From the NCBI GenBank assembly GCA_948433435.1, contig CAOJDX010000008.1, positions 1 through 51,488 on the forward strand: 51,488 bases of DNA. The letters are read 5' to 3'. Numbering within the stretch: the stretch's first letter is position 1; each line of letters opens with the position of its first letter. The position numbers were made by a program, and so were the translations under genes. The notes below the pieces were generated by a model. The model had not been told where the DNA came from. It searched no databases and worked only from the letters and a program-made list of their open reading frames with translations. Of the stretch, positions 1 to 8,992 are shown piece by piece. Source of the stretch: an uncultured Clostridia bacterium. Lineage in GTDB: Bacteria; Bacillota_I; Bacilli_A; RF39; UBA660.

Positions 1-225
1 AATTTAGAAGCACTTTATATTTGCAGGAACGTGATTACGGTTTATCCCGACTGCAAAAGCATGATTGATGTTGCAAGGCAAAAGCTGATGAACGACCCGA
101 CATTTAAGCATTTATCCGAGGACTGTCAAGAATACTACTTTGACTTTGAAGCCTACGCTTCTCACTTGCAGGAACACGGGAAATTTTTAGTAACAGAACA
201 CGGTATCTTTGAACTGCCAGAGTAG
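1..225 (+). CDS. C-terminal part of an ArdA-like antirestriction protein
   Basis: An open frame enters from the left edge and ends at 225. Its last 60 or so residues (YPDCKSMIDVA, FDFEAYASHL, GKFLVTEHGIFELPE) align by eye with the C-terminus of the complete ArdA that follows (YPDCETMTDVA, IDYEAYGRDL, GGYFVETSRGMCEIPY). The two therefore look like tandem paralogues. ArdA proteins are acidic DNA mimics that block type I restriction enzymes when the element enters a new host. The N-terminal portion is outside the window, so the true length is unknown. Confidence 0.75.
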   Translation, partial: NLEALYICRNVITVYPDCKSMIDVARQKLMNDPTFKHLSEDCQEYYFDFEAYASHLQEHGKFLVTEHGIFELPE

Positions 226-242
226 GAAATGAGGTGGTGCTT

Positions 243-746
243 ATGATTGATGATATGGCGGTTTACATTGCTAATCTTGGCAAATACAATGAGGGCTATT
301 TAGTCGGTGCTTGGTTCACGTTTCCTATTGACGAGGAAGATGTGAAAGAAAAAATCGGCTTGAATGAACAGTATGAGGAATACGCTATCCATGATACCGA
401 CAACTTTCCCATTGCGATTGGCGAGTATGTTTCCATTGAAGAACTCAATGAGATGTATGAAATGATAGAGGAACTTCCCGACTATATCGTAGAATGTCTG
501 GACGAATTTATCAGCCACTACGGGACGCTGGAAGAAGTCGTGGAACACAAGGAGGATATTTATTATTATCCTGACTGTGAAACCATGACAGACGTTGCCT
601 ACTACTACATAGACGAATTGCAGGCACTTGGGGATATTCCACCCAGCTTACAGAACTACATTGACTATGAAGCCTACGGGCGAGATTTGGATATGGGCGG
701 TTACTTTGTTGAAACAAGCCGAGGTATGTGCGAGATACCATATTAA
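243..746 (+). CDS. ardA: antirestriction protein ArdA (Tn916 Orf18)
   Basis: A 167-residue, strongly acidic protein of the ArdA family, the length of Tn916 Orf18. ArdA mimics bent B-form DNA and occupies the DNA-binding groove of type I restriction-modification complexes, protecting incoming transposon DNA during conjugation. The N-terminus (MAVYIANLGKYNEGYLVGAW) is the conserved start of the family and the C-terminus contains IDYEAYGRDL. A longer frame begins with GTG at 234, but GAGGTGG at 231 to 237 sits at the right distance for ATG 243, so that start is used. It lies directly behind a partial paralogue and upstream of the transfer genes. A hairpin follows at 802. Confidence 0.93.
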   Translation: MIDDMAVYIANLGKYNEGYLVGAWFTFPIDEEDVKEKIGLNEQYEEYAIHDTDNFPIAIGEYVSIEELNEMYEMIEELPDYIVECLDEFISHYGTLEEVVEHKEDIYYYPDCETMTDVAYYYIDELQALGDIPPSLQNYIDYEAYGRDLDMGGYFVETSRGMCEIPY

Positions 747-801
747 CGCTGGAAGATCAGCGACAAGCATTGTTGCTACTGACAGCGTATTTCTCTTTAA
801 G

Positions 802-828
802 GGACAGTCTGAAAATGGCTGTCCTTTT
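802..828 (+). terminator. hairpin with T-run between ardA and orf17
   Basis: Six-base arms GGACAG (802-807) and CTGTCC (819-824) enclose an 11-base loop and are followed by TTTT. This looks like an intrinsic terminator or attenuator between ardA and the transfer operon. It is only 26 bases before the orf17 start, so it may tune transfer-gene transcription. Confidence 0.55.
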
Positions 829-853
829 CTATTTTGAAAGGAGCTGAAAGAAC

Positions 854-1252
854 TTGAAAAAAATTAAAAGCTACACGGGTATCTGGAACGTGGAAAAAGT
901 CTTGTATGCAATCAATGACTTTAACTTACCCTTTCCCGTTACCTTTACACAGATTACATGGTTTGTGATTACAGAATTTATCATCATTCTGTTTGGGGAT
1001 ATTCCCCCACTTTCCATGATTGAGGGAGCATTTCTCAAATACTTTGGTATTCCCGTTGCTCTCACTTGGTTTATGTCGCAGAAAACCTTTGACGGAAAGA
1101 AGCCGTACAGCTTTTTGAAATCACAGATAACCTATGCCCTGCGACCAAAAATCACTTATGCAGGAAAAGCCGTAAAACTGGATAAGCAGATATTCAATGA
1201 AACAATCACGGCAGTAAGGAGTGTGAACTATGTTCCCGATAAAATATATTGA
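854..1252 (+). CDS. tcpE: conjugation protein TcpE (Tn916 Orf17)
   Basis: A 132-residue protein matching Tn916 Orf17. TcpE is a membrane component of the Gram-positive conjugation apparatus and was shown to be needed for transfer in the related plasmid pCW3. Two hydrophobic segments lie at roughly residues 30-50 and 55-75, with a basic C-terminal tail. Translation appears to start at TTG 854, preceded by AAAGGAG at 837; there is no nearby ATG that keeps the conserved MKKIKSYTGIWNVEK start. The 3' end overlaps the next gene by 23 bases, which fits translational coupling. Confidence 0.9.
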   Translation: MKKIKSYTGIWNVEKVLYAINDFNLPFPVTFTQITWFVITEFIIILFGDIPPLSMIEGAFLKYFGIPVALTWFMSQKTFDGKKPYSFLKSQITYALRPKITYAGKAVKLDKQIFNETITAVRSVNYVPDKIY

Positions 1253-3680
1253 CAATAACCTTGTCTGGAACAAGGACAATGAGGTGTTCGCCTACTATGA
1301 GCTGATACCGTACAACTATTCTTTCTTATCCGCAGAGCAGAAATTTATCGTGCATGACAGTTTCCGACAGCTAATCGCACAGTCCCGTGAGGGTAAAATT
1401 CATGCCTTGCAGATTGCCACAGAAAGCTCAATCCGCAGTATGCAGGAGCAATCAAAGAAGCTGGTATCTGGAAAATTAAAGGAAGTTGCCTATCAGAAGA
1501 TAGACGAACAGACCGAAGCGTTAGTATCTATGATTGGGGACAATCAAGTGGACTACCGCTTTTTTCTTGGCTTTAAGCTCATGGTTACGGAAGAACAGCT
1601 CAATCTGAAGAACATCAAAAAATCGGCGTGGCTGACGTTCACAGAATTTCTCCATGAAGTGAACCACACGCTGATGAGTGATTTTGTTTCCATGCCGAAT
1701 GATGAAATCAACCGTTACATGAAAATGGAAAAGTTACTGGAAAATAAAATCTCCCGTCGCTTTAAGGTGCGTCGCTTGGAAATCAATGATTTTGGGTATC
1801 TCATGGAACATCTTTACGGCAGGGACGGTATCGCCTATGAAGATTATGAGTACCAGCTACCAAAGAAAAAATTAAAGAAAGAAACGCTGATAAAATACTA
1901 CGACCTTATCCGTCCGACAAGGTGTGTGATTGAGGAAAGCCAGCGGTATTTAAGATTGGAACATGAGAACAAGGAAAGCTATGTGTCCTATTTTACCGTC
2001 AATGCGATTGTCGGCGAGCTTGATTTTCCGTCAAGTGAAATCTTCTATTTCCAGCAACAGCAATTTACCTTTCCCGTTGATACTTCTATGAATGTAGAAA
2101 TCGTGGAGAACCGCAAAGCATTAACAACCGTCCGCAATAAGAAAAAGGAATTGAAAGACCTTGACAATCACGCTTATCAAGCAGGAAGTGAAACCAGCTC
2201 AAATGTGGTGGACGCTTTAGACAGCGTGGACGAGCTGGAAACGGACTTAGACCAGAGCAAAGAAAGTATGTATAAGTTAAGCTACGTCATACGGGTGTCT
2301 GCACCCGATCTTGACGAGCTGAAACGCCGTTGTGATGAAGTCAAGGACTTTTACGACGATTTGAATGTAAAGCTGGTGCGTCCTGCTGGGGATATGCTAG
2401 GGTTTCATTCTGAATTTCTTCCTGCCAGTAAGCGATATATCAATGACTATGTGCAGTATGTAAAATCAGATTTTTTAGCTGGGCTTGGCTTTGGTGCAAC
2501 ACAGCAGTTAGGGGAAAACACGGGTATCTATATGGGCTATTCCGTTGATACGGGAAGAAATGTGTACCTGCAACCGTCTTTAGCTTCGCAGGGTGTAAAA
2601 GGCACAGTTACAAATGCCCTTGCGTCTGCTTTTGTCGGTTCGCTTGGCGGTGGAAAGTCATTCTGCAACAATCTTCTGGTGTATTATTCGGTTCTTTTTG
2701 GGGGACAAGCGGTTATCTTAGACCCAAAATCAGAGCGTGGAAACTGGAAAGAAACACTTCCAGAAATCGCCCATGAAATCAATATTGTAAATCTTACCAG
2801 CGACAAGGACAATGCAGGACTTCTTGACCCATTCGTGATTATGAAGAATGTAAAAGACGCTGAAAGTCTGGCAATCGACATTTTAACATTCCTTACGGGT
2901 ATTTCCTCTAGGGACGGCGAAAAATTCCCTGTTTTACGAAAAGCGGTGCGTTCCGTTACCCAGAGCGACAGTCGGGGCTTGCTCCATGTGATAGACGAGT
3001 TACGCCGTGAAGATACACCCATATCAAGAAATATCGCAGACCATATAGACAGTTTCACGGACTACGATTTTGCACACCTGCTGTTTTCGGACGGTACGGT
3101 GGAAAATGCTATCAGTCTGGATAACCAGCTCAATATCATTCAAGTAGCGGACTTAGTATTACCAGATAAGGACACGACCTTTGAGGAATACACGACCATT
3201 GAATTATTGTCGGTGTCTATGCTGATTGTGATTAGTACCTTTGCCCTTGATTTTATCCATTCGGACAGAAGTATTTTTAAGATTGTAGACCTTGACGAAG
3301 CGTGGGCGTTCTTAAACGTGGCACAAGGCGAAACCTTATCAAATAAGCTGGTTCGTGCTGGACGAGCTATGCAGGCAGGCGTTTATTTCGTTACACAATC
3401 CTCTGGCGACGTGTCAAAGGAAAGTCTGAAAAACAATATCGGCTTGAAGTTTGCCTTTCGTAGTACCGACATCAACGAGATAAAGCAGACCTTAGAATTT
3501 TTCGGCATTGACAAGGACGACGAAAATAACCAGAAACGCTTGCGTGATTTGGAGAACGGACAATGCTTATTGCAGGACTTATACGGGCGTGTCGGTGTAG
3601 TACAGATACACCCCGTCTTTGAAGAACTGCTACACGCCTTTGATACCAGACCGCCCGTACAGAGAAATGAGGTGGAGTGA
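1230..3680 (+). CDS. tcpF: VirB4-type conjugation ATPase (TcpF, Tn916 Orf16)
   Basis: An 816-residue AAA+ ATPase of the VirB4/TraE family, the energy source for assembling the transfer channel. The Walker A motif is SLGGGKSF at about residue 475, followed by VILDPKSERGNW. The Walker B motif is FKIVDLDEAWAF at about 685-695. Downstream, FVTQSSGD and NNIGLKFAFRS are typical of the family's C-terminal part. AAGGAG precedes ATG 1230. It overlaps orf17 upstream and shares its TGA with the ATG of orf15 (TGATG). Full length for Orf16, no sign of damage. Confidence 0.96.
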   Translation: MFPIKYIDNNLVWNKDNEVFAYYELIPYNYSFLSAEQKFIVHDSFRQLIAQSREGKIHALQIATESSIRSMQEQSKKLVSGKLKEVAYQKIDEQTEALVSMIGDNQVDYRFFLGFKLMVTEEQLNLKNIKKSAWLTFTEFLHEVNHTLMSDFVSMPNDEINRYMKMEKLLENKISRRFKVRRLEINDFGYLMEHLYGRDGIAYEDYEYQLPKKKLKKETLIKYYDLIRPTRCVIEESQRYLRLEHENKESYVSYFTVNAIVGELDFPSSEIFYFQQQQFTFPVDTSMNVEIVENRKALTTVRNKKKELKDLDNHAYQAGSETSSNVVDALDSVDELETDLDQSKESMYKLSYVIRVSAPDLDELKRRCDEVKDFYDDLNVKLVRPAGDMLGFHSEFLPASKRYINDYVQYVKSDFLAGLGFGATQQLGENTGIYMGYSVDTGRNVYLQPSLASQGVKGTVTNALASAFVGSLGGGKSFCNNLLVYYSVLFGGQAVILDPKSERGNWKETLPEIAHEINIVNLTSDKDNAGLLDPFVIMKNVKDAESLAIDILTFLTGISSRDGEKFPVLRKAVRSVTQSDSRGLLHVIDELRREDTPISRNIADHIDSFTDYDFAHLLFSDGTVENAISLDNQLNIIQVADLVLPDKDTTFEEYTTIELLSVSMLIVISTFALDFIHSDRSIFKIVDLDEAWAFLNVAQGETLSNKLVRAGRAMQAGVYFVTQSSGDVSKESLKNNIGLKFAFRSTDINEIKQTLEFFGIDKDDENNQKRLRDLENGQCLLQDLYGRVGVVQIHPVFEELLHAFDTRPPVQRNEVE

Positions 3681-5866
3681 TGAAAGAAAGGATAAAAGGT
3701 GTGTTCACAAAAAAGAAGATTTTCCACTTTCTCAAAATGGCTCTGTTCGTGGTGGCACTCTCCCTTATCCTGCTTTCACTTCTGGGGACGGTGGCTCATG
3801 CGACGGGGCTTGTGGACGATACCATAAACGCAGAAAATCTTTATTCAAAATATCCCCTTTCCAACTACCAGCTTGATTTTTATGTTGATAATAGCTGGTC
3901 GTGGTTGCCGTGGAACTGGCTGGACGGTATAGGAAAATCGGTGCAGTACGGGCTTTACTGCATTACCAACTTTGTCTGGACGATAAGCCTTTATTTAAGC
4001 AATGCCACGGGTTATGTGGTGCAGGAAGCCTATAAGCTGGACTTCATCAACGATATGGCAGACAGTATCGGAAAGAGCATACAGACCCTTGCAGGCGTAA
4101 CACAGAACGGTTTTTCCAGCTCTGGCTTCTATGTTGGTTTCCTGCTTCTCATTATCTTGGTGGTGGGACTTTATGTTGCCTATACGGGACTGATAAAAAG
4201 AGAAACCAGCAAGGCACTTCACGCTGTTATCAACTTTGTGGTGGTGTTCGTGCTGTCCGCTTCGTTTATTGCCTACGCTCCCGACTACATCAAAAAGATA
4301 AATGAATTTTCAAGTGATATTAGTACCGCTTCGTTGGACTTGGGAACAAAAATCATGCTCCCAAACTCTGATAGCGAGGGCAAGGACAGCGTAGACTTGA
4401 TACGGGACAGCTTATTTTCTATTCAAGTGGAACAGCCGTGGCTACTTCTGCAATTTGGCAACAGCAACGCAGAGGAAATCGGGACAGACCGTGTAGAAGC
4501 TCTTGTATCGGCAAGTCCAGAGGACGAGGACGGGAAAACCAGAGAGGAAGTCGTGAAAACAGAAATCGAGGACAACGACAACAACAATCTGACGATACCG
4601 CAGGTGGTAAATCGTTTGGGTATGGTGTTCTTCCTCTTGTTCTTCAACTTGGGTATCACGATATTTGTATTCTTACTTACGGGTATGATGTTGTTCAGCC
4701 AGATACTTTTTATTATCTTTGCAATGTTTTTACCTATCAGCTTTCTACTTTCCATGATACCGAGCTATGAAAGCATGGCAAAGCAGGCAATCGTGAGGGT
4801 GTTTAATACCATAATGACACGGGCAGGAATAACGCTCATTGTAACGGTGGCGTTCAGCATTTCCAGTATGTTTTATAACATCTCCACGGACTATCCGTTT
4901 TTTATGGTAGCGTTCTTGCAGATAGTATGTTTCGCTGGTATTTATATGAAGCTGGGCGATTTAATGAGTATGTTCTCTTTGAACGCTAACGACAGTCAAA
5001 GCATGGGACGCAGGATATTCCGCAGACCATATCTATACTTGGCACATAGGGCTAGGCGTATGGAAAGACGGCTTGCTGGTGCGGTTACTGCTGGCGGTGT
5101 TGCTGGTGCGGTGGCAGGTAGCACGATTTCAAACAGAAAACCGACAAGGAACACAGCTACAAAAGACAGTCGGGGTAATACATCTTCCAGCATGGGACAA
5201 CGTGCAGGCTCAAAGGTGGGTGCTGTCTTAGATACAAAAAATAAAGTGAAAGACAAGGCAAATGCTGTCAAAGAAAATATCAAGGATATGCCGACACAGA
5301 CCGCTTATGCGGTGTATTCCGCAAAGGAAAAGGCAAAGTCCAGCGTGTCCGACTTTAAGCGTGGCATGGTGCAGGAACAGCAGTCCAGACAGATGGGACG
5401 TTTGGAAAAGCAGGAACAGCATAGACAGAATATCGCTGACAAACGTATGGAGCTTCAAAAGGCACAAGAAGCAAGGCAGGCACAGCGAAAGGCTGACGGA
5501 TCAGCGACAACGGGAGCTACCCGTCCCCATGAGCGACCAGCCACAGCTTCAAAGACGAGTGCGGAAAAAATGCAGGAAATCAAACGTCCTGCCACAGCGA
5601 CCACTTCAAAAGCAAGTGAGCCAGTCAAGGCAAATGTTATCAAAGAGCGTCCGTTATCTTCTGGTGCTTCTGATAAGAAAGCGACCCAACCTGCACAGCC
5701 AGTACATAGGCAGAATGTAGAAAAAGTGGTATCGCAGGAAACACGCCAGAATTACACAAAAGACCACAGGACAAAGGTTCAGCAGACGCAGAGCGTCCAA
5801 AAGAACCAGCAGACAACAGAGAAAACTCGTAACCTTGTGATGAAGAAAGGACAGAAGAAAAAATGA
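3680..5866 (+). CDS. tcpH: polytopic conjugation channel protein (TcpH/VirB6-like, Tn916 Orf15)
   Basis: A 728-residue integral membrane protein equivalent to Tn916 Orf15. An N-terminal hydrophobic segment (about residues 15-35) resembles a signal anchor. Further membrane segments lie around residues 90-110, 150-170, 185-205, 310-365 and 390-425. Residues from about 450 to the end form a long, charged, Gln/Lys/Ala-rich tail predicted to be cytoplasmic, as in TcpH, which recruits other transfer proteins. A GTG at 3677 is in frame, but GAGGTGG at 3669 is better spaced for ATG 3680. The stop overlaps the next start (ATGA). Confidence 0.92.
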   Translation: MKERIKGVFTKKKIFHFLKMALFVVALSLILLSLLGTVAHATGLVDDTINAENLYSKYPLSNYQLDFYVDNSWSWLPWNWLDGIGKSVQYGLYCITNFVWTISLYLSNATGYVVQEAYKLDFINDMADSIGKSIQTLAGVTQNGFSSSGFYVGFLLLIILVVGLYVAYTGLIKRETSKALHAVINFVVVFVLSASFIAYAPDYIKKINEFSSDISTASLDLGTKIMLPNSDSEGKDSVDLIRDSLFSIQVEQPWLLLQFGNSNAEEIGTDRVEALVSASPEDEDGKTREEVVKTEIEDNDNNNLTIPQVVNRLGMVFFLLFFNLGITIFVFLLTGMMLFSQILFIIFAMFLPISFLLSMIPSYESMAKQAIVRVFNTIMTRAGITLIVTVAFSISSMFYNISTDYPFFMVAFLQIVCFAGIYMKLGDLMSMFSLNANDSQSMGRRIFRRPYLYLAHRARRMERRLAGAVTAGGVAGAVAGSTISNRKPTRNTATKDSRGNTSSSMGQRAGSKVGAVLDTKNKVKDKANAVKENIKDMPTQTAYAVYSAKEKAKSSVSDFKRGMVQEQQSRQMGRLEKQEQHRQNIADKRMELQKAQEARQAQRKADGSATTGATRPHERPATASKTSAEKMQEIKRPATATTSKASEPVKANVIKERPLSSGASDKKATQPAQPVHRQNVEKVVSQETRQNYTKDHRTKVQQTQSVQKNQQTTEKTRNLVMKKGQKKK

Positions 5867-6870
5867 AACTGAAACATATCGCTATCATTGGCACTCTGTT
5901 TCCTATCCTCTTTTCTCTGGTGCTTTTCTTTGGTGTCTTGATTAGTGCGGACAGCGACGACGAGAACAGCAATTTTTCTTCTGGCATTACGGGTATGAAT
6001 TTATCCGCAGAAGTCTTGAAACATCAGCCTATGGTAGAAAAATACGCCAGAGAATACGGTATCTCCGAGTATGTCAATGTATTGCTGGCTATTATTCAAG
6101 TAGAAAGTGGCGGTACGGCAGAAGATGTTATGCAGAGTTCGGAAAGTCTGGGACTACCGCCTAACTCTTTAGATACGGAAAGCTCAATCAAGCAGGGGTG
6201 TAAGTATTTTGCGTCCCTGCTTTCTTCCTGCAAAAATCAAGGTATCGACGACTTGAATGTAGCGATACAGTCCTATAACTATGGCGGTGGCTATGTGGGC
6301 TATGTGGCAGGAAAAGGAAAAAAGCACACCTTTAACCTTGCGGAAAATTTTGCCCGTGAGAAATCAGGTGGAAAGAAAGTAACCTACACCAACCCGATAG
6401 CCGTTGCGAAGAATGGGGGCTGGCGGTATGGCTATGGAAATATGTTCTATGTGGAATTAGTCAATCAATATCTGACCGTGGCACATTTTGATAATGCGAC
6501 GGCACAAGCGATTATGAATGAAGCGTTGAAATATCAAGGCTGGAAGTATGTGTATGGTGGCAGTAACCCGAACACTTCCTTTGATTGTAGCGGACTTGTG
6601 CAATGGTGCTATGGAAAAGCTGGTATCTCCTTACCGAGAACAGCACAAGCACAATATGACGCTACCCAACATCTTCCACTCTCGCAGGCAAAGGCTGGGG
6701 ACTTGGTGTTTTTCCATTCTACCTATAACGCTGGTTCGTATGTAACCCACGTCGGCATTTATGTAGGAAATAATCAGATGTACCATGCAGGCGACCCGAT
6801 AGGATATGCAGACCTAAGTAGTAGTTACTGGCAACAGCACTTAATCGGTGCAGGACGAGTAAAACAATAG
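5863..6870 (+). CDS. tcpG: conjugation peptidoglycan hydrolase (TcpG, Tn916 Orf14)
   Basis: A 335-residue cell-wall hydrolase that opens the murein for the transfer channel. After one membrane anchor (about residues 8-28) comes a lysozyme/transglycosylase-like domain (about 45-190), with the probable catalytic Glu in AIIQVESGG and a motif around YNYGGGYVGYV. The C-terminal NlpC/P60 peptidase domain (about 215-335) has the catalytic Cys in FDCSGLVQWCY and the His in VTHVGIYVG. Two-domain order and length match Tn916 Orf14. It overlaps orf15 by four bases and is followed seven or more bases later by orf13. Confidence 0.95.
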   Translation: MKLKHIAIIGTLFPILFSLVLFFGVLISADSDDENSNFSSGITGMNLSAEVLKHQPMVEKYAREYGISEYVNVLLAIIQVESGGTAEDVMQSSESLGLPPNSLDTESSIKQGCKYFASLLSSCKNQGIDDLNVAIQSYNYGGGYVGYVAGKGKKHTFNLAENFAREKSGGKKVTYTNPIAVAKNGGWRYGYGNMFYVELVNQYLTVAHFDNATAQAIMNEALKYQGWKYVYGGSNPNTSFDCSGLVQWCYGKAGISLPRTAQAQYDATQHLPLSQAKAGDLVFFHSTYNAGSYVTHVGIYVGNNQMYHAGDPIGYADLSSSYWQQHLIGAGRVKQ

Positions 6871-6886
6871 AAAGGACTTGAAAAAT

Positions 6887-7798
6887 ATGTTTAAGAAGAA
6901 TAAGAAACAGACAGAAACTCTCAAAAAACCAAAAGAAAAAAAGGTGCGTACTGTTAAGGTAGGCACGCATAAGAAAACCGTGATTGCGTTGTGGGTGGTG
7001 CTTATCGCAAGCGTGAGCTTTGGGGTATATAAGAATTTTACTGCTATCGACCAGCACACCACCCATGAAAAAGAAATCATTGAACTTCGCTTGCAGGACA
7101 CCAACGGGATTGAAAATTTCGTGAAGAACTTTGCGAAGTCCTATTACACATGGGATAACAGCAAAGAAGCTATCGAAGCAAGGACGCAGGCAATCAACGG
7201 TTATCTGACAAAGGAATTGCAGGACTTGAATGTTGATACCATTAGAACCGATATACCGACCAGCTCCACAGCTACAAATGTGATTGTATGGAGTATCGAA
7301 CAATCGGGAACGGACACTTTTTCTGCTACCTACGAAGTAGATCAGCAGATAAAAGAGGGAGAACAGACAAGCAATGTGAAAGCAACCTATATAGTAAAAG
7401 TCCATGTGGACGCTGACGGGGATATGGTAATCGTTCAGAACCCTACCCTTGCACCAGCAATCGAAAAATCAGACTATGAGCCTAAGACATCAGAAGCAGA
7501 CGAAAGTGTAGACGCTGATACCGTAAACGACGCTACCGCATTTCTGGAAACATTCTTTAAGCTCTATCCCACAGCCACAGAAAAAGAACTTGCCTATTAT
7601 GTATCGGGAAATGTGATTGAGCCTATCGGCAGGGACTACCTTTATTCTGAACTGGTAAACCCTATCTTTACAAAGGACGGGGACAATGTGAAAGTCAAGG
7701 TAGCGGTAAAATTTCTTGATAATCAGACAAAGGCTACACAGGTATCACAATATGAGCTTGTGTTACAAAAAGATAGCAACTGGAAGATTGTAGGATAA
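6887..7798 (+). CDS. tcpC: VirB8-like conjugation protein (TcpC, Tn916 Orf13)
   Basis: A 303-residue bitopic membrane protein: a very basic cytoplasmic N-terminus (residues 1-30), one membrane segment (about 32-52) and an extracellular region with two NTF2-like domains (about 65-185 and 215-303), as in TcpC of pCW3. It is a structural part of the transfer channel. An in-frame TTG at 6878 exists, but AAAGGA at 6871-6876 is spaced better for ATG 6887. It is the last gene of the transfer block before the cargo. In Tn916 the next genes would be orf12 and tet(M). Confidence 0.92.
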   Translation: MFKKNKKQTETLKKPKEKKVRTVKVGTHKKTVIALWVVLIASVSFGVYKNFTAIDQHTTHEKEIIELRLQDTNGIENFVKNFAKSYYTWDNSKEAIEARTQAINGYLTKELQDLNVDTIRTDIPTSSTATNVIVWSIEQSGTDTFSATYEVDQQIKEGEQTSNVKATYIVKVHVDADGDMVIVQNPTLAPAIEKSDYEPKTSEADESVDADTVNDATAFLETFFKLYPTATEKELAYYVSGNVIEPIGRDYLYSELVNPIFTKDGDNVKVKVAVKFLDNQTKATQVSQYELVLQKDSNWKIVG

Positions 7799-7817
7799 TA
7801 AAACATAGAAAGTTTGC

Positions 7818-7846
7818 TTGACATTCTTTGCTCGCAGGAGTATCAT
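7818..7846 (+). promoter_or_regulatory. promoter of the XRE/membrane cassette
   Basis: TTGACA at 7818-7823 and TATCAT at 7841-7846 are separated by exactly 17 bases. This is a good housekeeping promoter facing the XRE gene and lying just after orf13, where the cargo begins. Confidence 0.7.
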
Positions 7847-7858
7847 AAGATTAGAAAA

Positions 7859-7874
7859 GGAAAGTAAACTTTCC
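7859..7874. promoter_or_regulatory. palindromic operator candidate
   Basis: GGAAAGT and ACTTTCC form perfect 7-base arms around AA, just downstream of the promoter -10 and 25 bases before the XRE start. The position suits autorepression by the XRE protein; this is inference. Confidence 0.5.
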
Positions 7875-7898
7875 ATTCGTTCAAGAAAGGGGTATGTT

Positions 7899-8102
7899 GT
7901 GAAAAATCGTTTAGAAGAATTACGAAAACAAAGAGGTATTAAACAAGAAGATTTAGCGACTGCTCTTGAAGTATCTCGTCAAACAATAGGCTCTTTAGAA
8001 AATGGACGATACAATCCCTCTATTATGTTAGCCTTTAAAATTGCAAGGTACTTTCAAATGAGCATTGAAGAAATTTTTATTTATGAGGAGGAAAGTAAAT
8101 GA
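7899..8102 (+). CDS. small XRE-family transcriptional regulator
   Basis: A 67-residue protein that is nearly all helix-turn-helix: RLEELRKQRGIKQEDLA then VSRQTIGSLENGRYNPS, typical of the short Cro/CI regulators that accompany small membrane-protein operons in Bacillota. The longest frame starts at 7818, inside the promoter. AAAGGGG at 7887-7893 points to GTG 7899, giving the usual compact start KNRLEELRK. The stop overlaps the next gene's ATG, so the two are translationally coupled. A perfect palindrome upstream (7859-7874) is the obvious operator. Confidence 0.88.
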   Translation: MKNRLEELRKQRGIKQEDLATALEVSRQTIGSLENGRYNPSIMLAFKIARYFQMSIEEIFIYEEESK

Positions 8103-8512
8103 AGCATAAGATACAAAAAGTAGAATTATTTGTCGGTGTAATAGTTCTTTTAGGTGGTTTACTAACTTATGGTTTAGGAGTACATCAACTATTACCTGTA
8201 CCTCGTCCAGATTTGGTTGTCTATGGTACAACACTTATTGGAATAATATTGATTTTAATGGGGTGTGATATATTCAGTAAGCCGACAAAAGAAATGCAAA
8301 TATTAGAAAATGATGAAAGAAATATCGCAATTACTAATGCTTCTCTTGCGAATGCTTACAAAGTAACACTTACATTATTGGTTCTTGTATTATTTGCTCT
8401 TATCTTTATGGGATATATGAGTAAAGTTGTATTTTTTTCGATAGTAGGAGTTATTGCTATCGGACAAATCACATGGGTTATAACAGCTCGTTATTTAGAT
8501 AAGAAAATGTAG
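8099..8512 (+). CDS. four-helix membrane protein next to XRE regulator (DUF2178-like)
   Basis: A 137-residue hydrophobic protein with membrane segments at about residues 10-28, 38-55, 85-105 and 110-130. Between helices 2 and 3 is the charged stretch MQILENDERNIAITN, which is characteristic of DUF2178-like proteins commonly encoded beside short XRE regulators. The biochemical role of this family is not established. It starts four bases inside the regulator gene behind GAGGAGG and is followed 23 bases later by a second membrane protein of similar architecture. Confidence 0.75.
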   Translation: MKHKIQKVELFVGVIVLLGGLLTYGLGVHQLLPVPRPDLVVYGTTLIGIILILMGCDIFSKPTKEMQILENDERNIAITNASLANAYKVTLTLLVLVLFALIFMGYMSKVVFFSIVGVIAIGQITWVITARYLDKKM

Positions 8513-8535
8513 TCTTTTGAAAGGTGGAATTAACA

Positions 8536-8961
8536 ATGAAGAAAAAATTACCATTTATCATTGAAATTATTATAGGCATAATCTTTATATGTTTTGGATA
8601 TTTCGTTATTGATACTGACTATTACTCTACACTTTTTTATGCAATAGGGCTTGGTTTAGCTTTTGCTTCATGTATTCAATTATTTAAAATCTGTTATTAT
8701 GAAATGCCAAAAAATAAAGAAAAGTTGGAAAGTATAAATAGAGAAAATCACATCAATAGTGTTGATGAAAGAAAAATATTTTTAAGAATGAAAGCTGGTT
8801 CTTTAGTGTATCAGTTAATGATTTTTGTTTACTTGTTTGTTGCTTTTGTCCTTGCATTACTTCATGTGGAAGCATGGATTATGGGAGTTATCTTTGGGTT
8901 ATTCCTACTGCAAACATTTTTAGGGATTGTTCTGTATAAACATTTTGAAAAACATTTTTAA
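8536..8961 (+). CDS. second small membrane protein of the XRE cassette
   Basis: A 141-residue hydrophobic protein with four predicted membrane segments (about residues 5-25, 30-50, 90-110, 115-135). Its central charged loop (SVDERKIFLRMKAGS) is similar in layout to its neighbour's ENDERNIAITNASLA, so the two may be distant paralogues or subunits of one complex. The start used is ATG 8536, served by AAAGGTGG at 8520-8527; a GTG at 8524 is inside that site. Function unknown. It could contribute to envelope stress tolerance given the BceAB cargo behind it, but that is context only. Confidence 0.7.
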   Translation: MKKKLPFIIEIIIGIIFICFGYFVIDTDYYSTLFYAIGLGLAFASCIQLFKICYYEMPKNKEKLESINRENHINSVDERKIFLRMKAGSLVYQLMIFVYLFVAFVLALLHVEAWIMGVIFGLFLLQTFLGIVLYKHFEKHF

Positions 8962-8992
8962 AACATTCGCTAAATTGTGATGAGGAAATACT

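Noticed and set aside
4438-5720. Other long open frames inside orf15
   Set aside because: They are alternative frames of the biased coding sequence, with no ribosome binding sites and low-complexity products.
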